DNA from: Tribonema minus
Taxonomy: Eukaryota > Sar > Xanthophyceae > Tribonematales > Tribonemataceae
DNA: 64,000 bases
Assembly: GCA_017506865.1 (NCBI GenBank)
Contig: JAFCMP010000550.1
Coordinates: 372,001-436,000, forward strand
Direction of reading: 5' to 3'
This document shows, piece by piece, positions 12,430-24,000 of the stretch; position 1 is the first letter of the stretch; each line of letters starts with the position of its first letter. Made by a program: the position numbers and the translations under genes. The notes under the pieces are model-generated. The model made no database searches. It saw only the letters and a program-made list of their open reading frames with translations, and was not told the DNA's origin.

Positions 12430-13037
12430 CTGCGACATGAGGGCAAACAACAACAGCATAGTGTGACAGTCGTCATGCCGGTGAAATGTATGATGACCAG
12501 CTTAGTGTCATCATGACGGTGGAATGTATGCTACCATTGTGGGCCACAGTGTGACAGCACAAGGCAATGATGAAACATGATGGCGTTTCGCGACCTGTTG
12601 TGGCAGACCGGCCTAGTACGGCAGGCGCCTTGACCTAGGTGCCATCTGCTGCTGGACACAAGTGAAGGCATTAAGCAAACAATTACCACGTCACGGTTCC
12701 GTGACATGTTTGGGAATGCTGAATGGGTCATTGACAATCGCCTGAAAGCACTGGCAGTGGCGTTGTGCCACCTGCACCAATGATTGGCCCGAAGAGGAAG
12801 GCAGGTGCATACAAGGGCGTTCACGGTAGGCAACCCGGCCTCCCTTGGGCCTTCATAAATACACAAGTTCATACGTACAAGCTGGTAGGCTAGAGGGCAT
12901 AGTGTTGCCAGCTTGTTGCCAGTTGCGGTCGGCGATGAGCTGAGCAGCCGGTGGTAGGAGTGCGCCTACACAATACCTGCAGGTGGATTTAGTGCAGACA
13001 TGCAGTCTGTGCACACGATTTTTTGGTTGGGGTAATA

Positions 13038-13146
13038 GCACACCTTGCTAAGCAGGCAGCCAAAGGTGAAGCCCTAATGATAATTCTACTAGAATGAGGT
13101 GGTTGCACACCTTGCCAAGCAGGCAGTCAGTGTGAAGCCCTGATCA
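13038..13146. repeat. Tandem pair of about 42-bp repeats, period about 67 bp
   Basis: The blocks gcacaccttgctaagcaggc and gcacaccttgccaagcaggc, each followed by gtgaagccct, lie about 67 bp apart in the last intron of the Crinkler-type gene. Confidence 0.6.
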
Positions 13147-13395
13147 TAAATCAAACCGCAAGTTGCAAAGCGGTAGTATGATGACCTGGCGCAGCATACT
13201 CGTCCTCAAACTGTGAAGCAATACAACGCACAAGGCTGCTTGCTGACAGATAACTGCTAAGGCGAGAGTTGCCGTATGCCAAGCAGCAAGCAGCAAGCAC
13301 AACTTGAAGGAGCACAGCCAGCCTAGCGTGTCCATCGGCAGCATCAGGGAATGTCCCTGTGGCTAGCTAGTGTGCCAACGCACCCCCTTGCCCCT

Positions 13396-13545
13396 GTGCG
13401 CCCAGGTGTTGTCGATACAACACATCTCGGTACCTGTATTTACAGGTGTTGTCGATACAACGCATCTCGGTACCTGTACGTACAGGTACCGAGATGCGTT
13501 GCATCAGGTACCGAGATGCGTTGTATCGACAACACCTGGGCGCAC
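13396..13545. repeat. 150-bp fold-back palindrome built of four half-units
   Basis: Outer arms of 26 bp (13396-13421 and 13520-13545) are perfect reverse complements beginning gtgcgcccaggtgttg. Two direct units (13406-13436, 13446-13476) face two inverted units across the perfect palindrome cctgtacgtacagg. A lone half-unit, acaggtaccgaaatgcgttg, recurs at about 19934-19953. It would form a strong cruciform or hairpin. It lies in an intron of the Crinkler-type gene, 110 bp from the inserted duplication. Confidence 0.85.
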
Positions 13546-13653
13546 ACCCTGAAGGCAGAACAGAAACGGCCCTGCCGCCTGAGGGTGGGCTACTAGTAGA
13601 ATCAAGCCACACATGTTGGCTAGCACTGCAGGTCAAAGCTTAGGAGGACATCG

Positions 13654-13694
13654 CCCAGCTCTGGCATATCTGGCTTTCACAAAGCGACGACAGT
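13654..13694. repeat. 41-bp direct repeat, left flank of inserted duplication
   Basis: The 41 bp starting cccagctctggcatatctgg and ending gcgacgacagt are identical to 17076-17116. The two copies bracket the second copy of the 3.38 kb segment exactly. Confidence 0.95.
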
Positions 13695-16600
13695 GGGGGG
13701 GTGCAATGTCTTGCGTGCCCGCCTTGTTCGGCGGGTACCGCCTTTTTGTACCAGTAGAGTAATTGTTGTTCGCAACTGGGGGGTGGTCGAAGGGGGTTTC
13801 AGTTGTAGTGTTAGTGCCCGTGCAGGTCTCACATGAAAAAAAAAACGACAGTCGTGATAGCCGTCCCACACTGTCCCAGTCAAATGCGCGCGCACGCTTC
13901 GTAAGTACCCCCGGAAGCTCCTTTATTCGACTATACTATATACGGGCTGTAGGTGGGGATTCAGGATTCCAGTTTCAGATCTGCCAGGGTTCTGCTCATA
14001 AGATAACATAAGTGTGTGGGTGGGTGCGGTAACACCGAGCTGACATGCTTTTCGGGGGCCGATGCGCGCCACTGCCACATCTGTCACAATGCGCGGCATC
14101 CCGTTTCACTGGTGCGTGCTACGCCTGCCTTTAGACACTTATAGCTAGTGACCACACATGAGACTACAGGGCTAGGGGACATGAATGTGTCGGCTATCGC
14201 TGCTGCTGCTGTGCACTGCTGTTCACATGTCTGCTCTGTATGGGCTTGAAGCTTTGAGGTTCTACATTGTGTGGCGTGTAGTATCACATTGTGTGAATGC
14301 TTCTGGAACAGACTGCTGCGACTGTTTGGCCATCTTGATGATCTGGTTTGAAATACTGCACGACATGTGCACAACACACAGCGCCTCTTGGGGTTAAAGT
14401 AGGAATGCTTGCTCCTCTGAGGCCCGTGCTCAGGCTGTAGAAATGCCCATTGCTGATGACTCAACTCTCGTCACACAATGACGCAGTATGCACTGCTTAC
14501 ACACCACACACGAGCCCCACCATACCAACTACAGACTGGTTGGTGGCCAGTGATGGTTGCACCACACGAGAGCTGACTGTTTTGTTGCCGCACAGACAAA
14601 GCCCCCAGTACCACGCGGACCCCATCCCAAACATACAATGGGGGCCCCGAACTGGGATCTTTGGAGCTCGTTTTGAGGCGTGGGAGGCACTGGTTGCCAG
14701 GCACTGGCAATAGAATGTATCACTCTGAGTCACTCAACCCCACCACGTTCAGATTACTCGAGTCGACAAGGCCACCGACTCCATTCTGACTCCATCCCAA
14801 AGATAGCGCACTCCTTGGTAATTTGACAAGGGAGTGCGCTGGACGAAAGAAAGCAACATATGACCCTTACCATGTGACAAATGGGCACCATTGCTGGCAA
14901 GGGACTTTGGCAACATTTGCCTACATCAAGAGAGGAGGGTTAGGGTTAGGTTGCTGCAGACAACTAGCCGAAGCGTTGATGTTCCTCCAATATGGACAGC
15001 TATGCTGCTGGGGTAGAGGAGACGCATTGGCCCAGCATGACAACGGCCGTGATCTTGGGCCTGTCCGCCATTCATCCAGGATCATTCGAATGGCTGGAAT
15101 ACGCAGAGTTCAAGGGGCGCCTTCACATTGTACTCTGAAAGCGGGAGGAAAACAAACGTGCTATGTGGTGCAAGACTTGCTCAGCGTCCTGTCTTGATCA
15201 TCACAGCCATTGCGTTCATGATAGGATTGAATTTGATTGATGGCGTCATCACAGACATCCGTGTGCACACGACGTGTGCCAATATTGTTTGCTTTCAGGT
15301 GTGTCATCAGCTTTGCGGGGTCAGGCAAATTCAGCACACCAATGTCATGCAAACTTATGCAGACGTACCGCGGGCTGCATATGTCATGAAGCTGGGACAG
15401 GCTGAGTGTTGGCTATATGACCGCCGCAAAAGCTACTTGCGCAAACGTCACCCAAGCAACAAGCAAAGCACTGTGTCACGAGAATCTCATGTCACACACA
15501 CAGCACAAGCAAGTTCAGCACCAGCGCAACACAGGAAGAACCTCATCTGCAAAGCAGCGCACAGTGATGCGTTGGTTTGCTATTGGCAACCAGCTGTGCA
15601 TGTATATTGTACCCACAACTGTCACCTGCAAAGCATGCGTACCAGTATACTTGAGCGCCACGTTTGTGTTTAACATTGCCAGGCTCTTTTGCTCAATGCA
15701 TATATTGAGAACAACTCGTGGTGTGCTGCTGCCAGTGGGCACTGTGTTGAATGATGAAGCCCGCAGCTTTGCTGGTGGGAATGTGTATGAAAGAGCCATC
15801 CGCACAAAGCGCAGGCCAAAACTATCAATAAATCGCAACAGAGCCCCATGTGGCAGTAGACCCATGTCTCTAAAGTGGCCAAGGCCAACACCCAGTCATG
15901 TCGAACACTAGAAAATTGTGCAATGCAGGCCCCTCAGTCTAGAAGCAGAAAAGCAGCGCCCGCAAACGGCCCACCCCCTCTCCTGTGTGTTGCTCTGCCT
16001 TGCAGTGACCGCACCTAGGTGACGGGCTGCTTCGAAGTCTCATTCTAGGAAGCCCCCCATGCCAGTAACAACCTCTACATCCAGGGCTGTCAAATGGAGC
16101 TGGCAGCGTGCCACGTGTGGCGGCGGCAGCAAAGACCCCCTACAGCAGCTGCCTCAGGCCGAGGCCGTTGAGAGCGTTCAGGAGGTCAGTGATCTGAGAC
16201 AGGGAGAAGCCCCCTAGGCTGAGGCTACCACCACCGAGCAGGCCACACAGCACATCGCCCAGAAGGCCCACCTGACCGGTCACATCCTGCGTAACACCAG
16301 GAACGGGGGGGGGGGGGGGTGCACGTGTTGAAAGTTGACCAGCCTGAGGTTGTAGGATCGCCGAGATGACGACTCAAGTAGCGACTAAGGAGCGAGCTGG
16401 CTAGTTGCTTTTTGCCGTAAAGGGTAGATTACTGGAGAATCACTACTAAACATTGGAGGCTGTAGGGCGCAGCGGTGTGCGACATTGAGGCAGACTGCCA
16501 GGTCGCGTGGCACACTTCACTGAGTGGCAAGTGGCTTCTATTACACTGACATAAAAGTTACATCACAACAAATCACCAGATGTAAAACTGTCAGTGACTT

Positions 16601-17076
16601 GCTTGTCCATTGCCATTGATGGTGGTGGCAGCTAGTAGGTCGTGGAAGATCTCCGCAGCAACTTACTTCCTCAAGCAATTGTTTCCAAGCAATTTGCGCT
16701 GGCTCGCGGTTCCTCATACTACAGGTGATGCTAAGTCATCTGCCAGCATGATTACACTCAAGGCATCGCAAATTGTCTTATGTCGATACCGCATTAGACT
16801 CTGCATATGGTGTAAGGATGCACAAAAGAAGGGCCAAGGCTGCACCCTATCGGCCACATGCAATTGGATGGGTCAAGATGCCATATCTTAGCCTTCAGTT
16901 GCGGTCAGAGGGTACAAACTCAGCAGCTGCTGACCCTCAGGTTGCTGCAAAACTTCCGCCGCGCAGCAAGGTTTTAGGGGTTCTGCCACCATCTACTAGA
17001 TTCAATTTGGTGAAACAGACTGTTTTGCCAGCACATTACCTGCTTGCAGTGCAGTGTGTCGGACTGTGAGCATCTC
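13695..17076. repeat. 3.38 kb segmental duplication, copy 2 (inserted)
   Basis: This is a near-identical copy of 5306-8685, bounded by a perfect 41-bp direct repeat that is absent around copy 1. It sits in the last intron of the Crinkler-type gene in the same orientation as the source. It holds no element-like ends, no terminal inverted repeats, no poly(A) tail and no transposase or reverse transcriptase frame. The donor segment was therefore probably pasted into a staggered break. Confidence 0.93.
16140..16286 (-). pseudogene. Orphan copy of secreted-protein terminal exon
   Basis: The sequence is identical to 7750-7896, with acceptor and stop codon, but the signal-peptide and central exons were not copied. 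It lies on the sense strand of the Crinkler-type gene's last intron. If spliced as a cassette it would bring an early stop. Confidence 0.85.
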
Positions 17077-17116
17077 CCAGCTCTGGCATATCTGGCTTTC
17101 ACAAAGCGACGACAGT
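17076..17116. repeat. 41-bp direct repeat, right flank of inserted duplication
   Basis: It is identical to 13654-13694. The host intron resumes directly after it at 17117. Confidence 0.95.
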
Positions 17117-17388
17117 AAGGTTGGCTGTCAATTGCTGAAGTTGGCTGTCAAATGCGCGGATCAGCGTGTAGTCTACGAGTGACTCAGTGTCAGCAGCCCT
17201 GCTATCCATTCACGCTGACAGGATTGAGTCAGGCACATGCTACCAGGTCGTCTCTCTCTACCTGCCAATGAAGCGCACCGATTCTGCAGTGACAGAGGAA
17301 GCACACACATGAAAGCCAGCGAATGGCCGTCATGCCGTGGAATCTAGCAAACATTGAAGTCAATTACATGCACATAACAGCTGCTTAC

Positions 17389-19689
17389 CTCCCCATAGTC
17401 CGGCGAAGCGACAGTTGCGGGAGGCAGCGACTGCCACATCGTCCTGTACACTTCCATCTGCCAGATGGCTCCACCGGTCGTCTGTCGGAATTCACACTCA
17501 AAGTCTCTCGAAGAATGGCGGGGTCCATCTTCTCAATAAGCTGGAATGCCAGTCGACGCAGGTCTAGCTTGCCGTCGGGCGACAGCGGCAGCGTCCGCCG
17601 GGTGCTGCCAAAATGCTTTCTGGTGAACCAAAACTCGTGCAGCGGGCTTGAGAAACGTAGGCTGTGGGACAAGCGATCAGGGTAAGACGAGCAACATAGG
17701 CTGTGGGACAAACGATCAGAGCATACCACATCACAAAAGTAGTGGGTGACATCACTCGCACAGCATCCGATGGGTGTGCACTAATGACAGTAACGAGGAG
17801 CTTATGAACTCTACAGTCCTACATGATGTCATGTTCCTCAAGAGTGAGGGGCAGGGGTAGCACAAAACGACATCAGCGATCATCACAAGCCATGCCACTG
17901 ATTTGTGTGCTATCCAGCTGCCTGTGTTGGAAAGGCCAATTGCTGTAGTGAGCCAGCTAGGGCCTTCCCTGTGAAGGTGCGGGGCAGCTGTTCGTGTTGA
18001 TGCAGGTCGCAGACCTAATTTGACAAAGAAACCATAATGGCATGGATGAAAGAGCATGGACCTGAGCAGCTGTGAGTCTCAGGCTCCATAGTCAAGCTGA
18101 ATGACGCACGGGTAAAATGACTTGAGCGCGGCCTTTGTGGCTACAACACAATCATTATGATGCTCAAGGGCTGATTATGACAAGGCTCGCAATGTAAGTA
18201 TACACCAGTAGGTGCAGGTGGCTGCGCGCAACAGCGCAAAGACGCCACAAGGGTGTAGGTTTTAAGGCTGACCAAAAACTTGGGTGGCGTATGCGCCATA
18301 TTATGCAGCTGTCTTTGAACAGATTTGTTTTCATGATTTTGGCCATTGATCAAAACAGCATTGTCTGAATCATGTTAACTCGTCAAGTATTTGCACTTTC
18401 AAAGTTGGTCTGCAACTCCTGACAGAGGTGCACCTGCTGCCAGACCCCGCGGCGACAATGCCAACCATCTGCAGGTGATACATGGCTGTCTGCGTCCTCA
18501 CGTCGCTGCCAACTTCACTTGGTCTCAGCACGCCTCTGTACAGCAGCTGCCTCACGAGATCTTGTGCCACTTGATCAGCGGCCCGGGCGAGGTATCTGTA
18601 TTTGCTGAATGAGCGTGCGTTGTCGAAGCGGTCGAGGAACTCAGGTGTACTGACCAAGGCCCTGCAACAGAAGAGCAGCAGCCGAACAGACCATGGCTCA
18701 AGTGGGAGGTCATGCCAAGTTGGACCCTGACCGCAAATGATGCCCAGTAACCTGACCCTACCCCACATACATTAACGACACAAACCTTGCAAGCCTTGCA
18801 GCAAATGCAGCTACCATGATATGGTGGGTACTAGCCTAGTTCTAATTTAAATCTCAAAGCAACACATTGTCAACTCTCCTGCAAGTGCTACCATGTTAAT
18901 GTGTTGGGCGGGAGGGTAATTGGCTACGGCAGACTTGAACAAGTGACGGTGAATAGCGGAACACGTAATCACTGGCTGAAACATGTTGGAAGAGTGGCCC
19001 CAGTAAGTGATAGAATGGCGTACTTGGATTGGTGTGGAGCAAACCACAGATAAAGGCAATGGCTGCTTATCGGCACTTCAAACACACCGCAATAGCTATT
19101 ATTTTTTGTGCATGATGAACAGCTCGACGATGTGTGCATTCTTCGTCGCGTACTTATGTCCTCAACAGTATTTGTTGGTGGCGCTTGCACATGGCACAGG
19201 CGACTGTGACATCCATGCTTAACAGGGCATTGACAGAAGGATTTTGGCAATTGAGCTGCCAACGTGACCACGGTTCTCTATGACATCACTGGCGCATCCA
19301 ATGTGGTATAATATTTGTGGGCACAGCATTCTGTGTGAACAGAGGGAATTCTTGAACTTCAACATCAGGGCATAGTAATGCACTATTTGAACCCTTGCTA
19401 CCATCATCAACAACAATGCGGCATCTTACAACTACATGTTCCAATATGTTACAACATGTGCCAGTTCATAAGGATAACATCCCAAAAATTTACAATTTAC
19501 CTACTATGTACACTGGCAAAACTCATCAAGAATGGGGTGAACCTGTGTCACGGATTATTGGGATTTTGACACGACCAGGACAATTCATGACAAATGTTAC
19601 CTGGCATAGCTGTTGACGACCTCAGGTTTACGCTGCTTGGCTCTGAGCGTATCATCCAAGTAGTCCAGGCAGAGGGTCAGAAGGCCGAC
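17389..19689 (-). CDS. Crinkler-type gene, middle exons (helical region)
   Basis: Exons 19601-19689, 18434-18661 and 17389-17661 join in phases 2 and 2. They encode VGLLTLCLDYLDDTL, ALVSTPEFLDRF, LVRQLLYRGVL, SSPLHEFWFTRKHF and LIEKMDPAILRETLS, the conserved helical stretch between NTPase and nuclease in RHS/Crinkler proteins. In the last exon the frame shifts by one base after RRPVE; WQMEVYRTMWQSLPP continues in another frame and ends SPDYGE at a good GTAAGC donor. Confidence 0.75.
17651..17720. repeat. Duplicated 3' splice site upstream of a Crinkler-type exon
   Basis: The block around the acceptor (plus strand gtaggctgtgggacaagcga) is repeated about 38 bp away as ataggctgtgggacaaacga. Intron end, AG and the first exon bases are all doubled. 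Confidence 0.75.
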
Positions 19690-20034
19690 CTGTGCAGAAT
19701 GCGTAAGTACAGGCAGAACATCATGCTGGAGAGCCATGTTCATGGCTACACACACAGGTACCAATGCAGCAGGTAGCTCGCAGCATCATGGATATCACAG
19801 TTGCATATACCATGTATCACTACCAAATATCAAGAGTTGCTCAGCACTACTGCCATCAAACTTTCAAGCAGCCTGCGAACGATCACTCATAACCCAGATT
19901 AATTAATGAGCATATAATGGTCATTAATGGCGTACAGGTACCGAAATGCGTTGCATCGAATAATTACATAAGACATGCACATTACATCTTGATGACCACT
20001 GTTTGCTGGACCAGGTGTCTGTGTACAGCAACAT

Positions 20035-22127
20035 TGTACTTTTTATTAATTCTCGCTCAGGGCGCGAAAAAGCCCAGATGATTGGCATCTAGCTGTAAGG
20101 AATCTACATGTCGTATGACAGTCTAAAAGTGTCGCAACGACAACCACTCAAACGCCGCCGCCGCCAAATGGCATCTCGGGGTCCTCCCCTACGTCCTCTT
20201 CCATGTGCCCCCCCCCCCTGGATTTTGCCATGTGTGTCATGACACGGCCAGAGTACGCCATGTGGAGCGCTGCCGACAGTGCCGAGCGTAAGCGCGCCAG
20301 GGCGATGCCCTTGAGAGCTTTAGGGCGCGCTCCTCCGGGCACTGACATCCTGCTGGCATACTCCGTCACCACAGCCTCCAGCAGCTTCCGCCCCTGCTCC
20401 CCGATGCTGCCAAATGACCCTATTGCCAAAGTGGCAAGTTTGTAGCAATTCTGATCATAATGACCAGAATAGTGGGTAGTCTTGGCGGCCTCTTGGTCGC
20501 GGCAGCATCGCTCGGGGTCTGCTGCAGTCTTCGCCGCCCGCGACGCCACCTGTGCCTCGAAGCAGGTAACGTCCACCATGAGCGGTAGGTGGCGTGTCGG
20601 GTCGTCGTAGCCGGTCACCGGGAAGGCGTCGGCAGGCAGCACAATGTCCATCCTGCGACTCCCCGGCGGCCCGGCGGACCCCAGAAACGGCGTGTAGTCC
20701 TCGTCCACCAGTCCCGTTTTGAGGTATTGCCGCAGGAGGCGCTGCGTGGCCCTCTTGACGCTATTGTGGACAATGGTGTCGTGCGCCTTGACGCGTGGCG
20801 CTTGACACAGCCGTGCATGCAGGGTGCCGCCCGGCGACTTCCCGCACAGCTTGCAGCCTGCCGTCTGCTCCTCTACTCCGATGGCGCGTTTGACGGCCAG
20901 CTGCCAGTATAGGCCATCGAACGAAGCCGTTGTGGAGTACATGGGCTCGTTGAGGAATGCCATGCCGATCGAGTGCATGTGGCGCTGCGACCGGAATCGA
21001 GCAAGTGCTTGCGTGCGTTGCGTGCCCTGCGGCAGCTGTTGCAGGTCCGCCTCCACCTTATCTGCAAGCTCGGTAGCGACGGCATCTGCAAGCGCACTCT
21101 GATTGGGGCGCTTCAGGCTACACTGCAACTGCAGAGCACTGGCGTCAAGTACGCAAGCAGCATCCGCACCAGTGCCACCACCTGCTGTCGGCCGCAGCGG
21201 CGGCTGCTGCGTAGGTGGTTGCTGCTGCAGTGGCGTTAGCGCTGGTGGCAGTATATGTTCCAGCTTGTCACCTGTTGCTGCACGTAGAGATGTGGCAGCT
21301 GTGGCGATCGTCCGCATGAGGGGCAGGCGCGCCACCTCTGCTGCTGCTGCGCCTTGTAGCATTGCTGGTGTGGAACGCGCAGCGCCTGCATTGACGGCTG
21401 CCGCTGCTGCGTGCGCTGGTGCTGCAGCTGCGCCGCCTGCCGTTGCTGCTGCTGCCAGTGGTGTTGCTGCTGCCGCAGGTGTTGGTGCAGCACCTGCCGC
21501 ATTGGCCGCTGCCACCGCCATTGCCGCTGTCGCAGCCGGCACGGTTGCGGCGCCGCCTGCCGACGCTGCTCCTGTTGCAGGTGCTGCAGCAGCCCTTAGG
21601 CTAGTAGGGCCTGTAGCAGCTGTGTTGCCTATGCCCGCAGCCGCTGCTGTTGATGCTGCAGTTAGTGATGCCGCCGAGGCCACTTGAGGTGCAACATGTG
21701 CTGCCGCTGCTGCAGCAGCCTCTGATGCTGGAGCAGCTGCTGCTGCCGCCGCTGCTGCTGCCGCCGGAGTAGTTGCGCCGTGCGCCGCCGCTGCTGCTGC
21801 TGCCGCTGGTGCCGCCTGTGCTGCCGCCGCGGCCCCTGATCCAGCGGCAGCTGCGTCGTGTGTTGCCGGAATGGCTGCGCCATAAGCGCGGCCAGCCGCT
21901 GATGCAGTTGCCGCTGCCGGAGCGGTCGCGCCTCCACTGGCAACCGCCGCTGCCGCTATAACAGTTGCCGCTGCTGATGCTGCTGGTGCTGGTGCTGCTG
22001 CCGCTGCTGCCGCTTGTGTTGCCGCATCCTCAGCAGCGTTGTCTGCAGCCGCTTGAGGAGCCGCCTGCTGCAGCACCCCCGCCCATCCAGAGAGTGCTGG
22101 TTGCAGCGCTTGCAACGTGCCCGCCAC
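20035..22127 (-). mobile_element. LINE-like fragment: Ala-rich leader plus PD-(D/E)XK-like C-terminal domain
   Basis: A 659-codon frame (20148-22127) lies in a Crinkler-type intron. Residues 1 to about 270 are almost wholly Ala-rich low complexity. The C-terminal part has a zinc-knuckle-like CKLCGK, HARLC and AHD array, then SRRMDIVLP, LPLMVDVTCFEAQ, a KTTHY segment, IGSFGSIGEQG and an LSAAL-type helix. This order matches the endonuclease-like C-terminal region of algal and protist non-LTR retrotransposon polyproteins. No reverse transcriptase core is present, so the copy is incomplete. The 3' flank ends at 20035 with AATAAAAAGTA on the minus strand, shared by copies at 9744 and 11320. Confidence 0.65.
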
Positions 22128-22365
22128 ATACGCAGCATCAGCGATGTCGCAGGCGCTGGTAATGCCAAGGCCGCCATGCCGTGTTGGGAGTCGCGCTTGC
22201 TGTAAGGCTGGGCCATTGTACTTGCAAGTGCCCCCCCTGCCCCCCCCCCCCCCCCTTCAGACTCTTTTATTTAGCAAGCAACCACTGCATTGGGGGGTAG
22301 TGTGTGGCAACTAGGGATTTACGGATCTGCATATGATATCAATGACATGTAGAAAACACCCTCAC

Positions 22366-24000
22366 CTGACCACCACATAGAGCGAAAAAAAAGTCGCGCA
22401 TAATCCCATTCAGCTCCAGGCCTGTCACCTTGACATAGCACTCGAACAACTCCTCCCACTCCTGTATACTCAGCAACAAGCTGACGCGACCGGGATCTGC
22501 AGGACAGATACTGACTACCGCAGCAGGCTCAATATCCACTGGACCGGGTATGCTCATGAAGCTGGGCGTGAGGTCAAAAGCTCCATCGCCGCTCCTTTGA
22601 CTCCCATAGGAAGCGGCAAATATCATGTGCACACCACCGCCCTGCAGGAGGTCCTTGATTCTACCCAGAACCTGCGGTTGCCTGCTACTGTCTTATCGTA
22701 GAGGCACTGTGCCAAATCCATTATGATGACGCAAGGTTTGCCGGCTGCAGCAGTAGGAAGCGCATCAATTCAGCAAAGTCGCACAGTTTATCTCAGAACC
22801 CAACAGCTGTCATCCACATATGTTCTACTTTGCAATAAGGCAAGACATTCTCCTGTAGTATATAAATAATATGTAGCAGCTTTGACGAAGGCCAAAAAGA
22901 AGAAGCAGTAAGATGGCCAAGTGACTTGCCTTAGGTCACCACTATTACCTCAGTGGAGCAGATGGCTAGCTTGTGGCCAGGTTCTCATCTTGAGCTCAAT
23001 ATCGTTCAACTCATCAATTGCTGAAATTCAGGTCTGTACGTATTCAACATACTATCTGCTGAACAGATTGGCCACTGGAACAAGTGTTTCCAGTACAAAC
23101 GAAGTTTCTCGTCATTGACTCACAACAGCAGCAGCCAGCACCCACATACCAGCCGACGGCCCCATGGCTCCCAAAATTTGGGGCCAGAATAGACAAGCTG
23201 AGCACAATTACAGGTGCGAGCCTTGTGGCACAATGATTGAAGGATATGAAAAGCCAGGGCGGAGATGCGCGAGAAAGGGAAAACGTGAAGGTGCGCGCAT
23301 TGCTGGCGTCATGCGCCACCTAACGAAAGTTTGGCAAACGAATCTACTGCCTCACGTGCACAATGTCAAGTCACATCCTTTGGTGATTTTGCTTGTGCAG
23401 TGTCTGCTCACATTGCAGGGAACGCAGGATGGGACGACTCACGATCGCATCTCAGCCGAGAGTCTCATCACTGCCTGTCCGCTATACCACAGGGCTCTAA
23501 GTTCAGCTATTAGTAGTTCTGGCAGCCAGTACAGACGAGCGGCAATGCTGATGCAGCTTACCTGATGCCAAGTGAAACAGTGTAGAACCACAAGCCTCCA
23601 GAAGCTTGGTTGTAATGTCATCGGCTGATGTCATGCTGGCACACATGATGTAGTAGTTGTCGATGCCCAGGTCCGTCAAATAGGCACCACAGAGCTGCAA
23701 CATGGCCGTCTTGCCCGACTGAGAGGGGGCTTGGATCAGGACTAGTCCCTGGAGCTGCACAAGCTCCCAAATCTGCTTGCATTTGTCAGTGCGATCGATG
23801 TAGTACGAGTGGAGACGACCTCTGATGCCCTCCAAGCGCTGGGCAGAAAAGCCCTTGGCAAGCTGGTCACAGATGCTGGCGCCTGTTGTGCACGATGTCA
23901 CGGGATGACGCGCAGGCTTCAGCAAACATTCAGGTGCATGCTTTTGAAACTCGTGCACAGAAATCAAAAGGCAGGTCTCTGCGCTAGAAAAATGACGCTT
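22366..24000 (-). CDS. Crinkler-type gene, NTPase exons
   Basis: Exon 23562 to about 23990 carries LEGIRGRLHSYYIDR, LVLIQAPSQSGKTAMLQL (Walker A with GKT) and ITTKLLEACGS. It splices in phase 1 to the exon beginning at 22744, which reads GKPCVIIMDLAQCLYDK, then NRRFW. The acidic residue after the Walker B Asp is replaced by Leu. Directly after FWV the frame is lost by one base; RIKDLLQGG and MIFAASYGSQRS follow in the other frame up to CGGQ at 22366. Confidence 0.78.

Noticed and set aside
13695-17076. LTR retrotransposon with 41-bp LTRs
   Set aside because: The 41-bp repeats have no LTR features, the interior has no gag or pol, and copy 1 lacks them altogether.
21103-21687. A 194-codon Ala-rich open frame on the plus strand
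   Set aside because: It is the antisense of the GCN-rich leader of the LINE-like frame; low complexity keeps several frames open.
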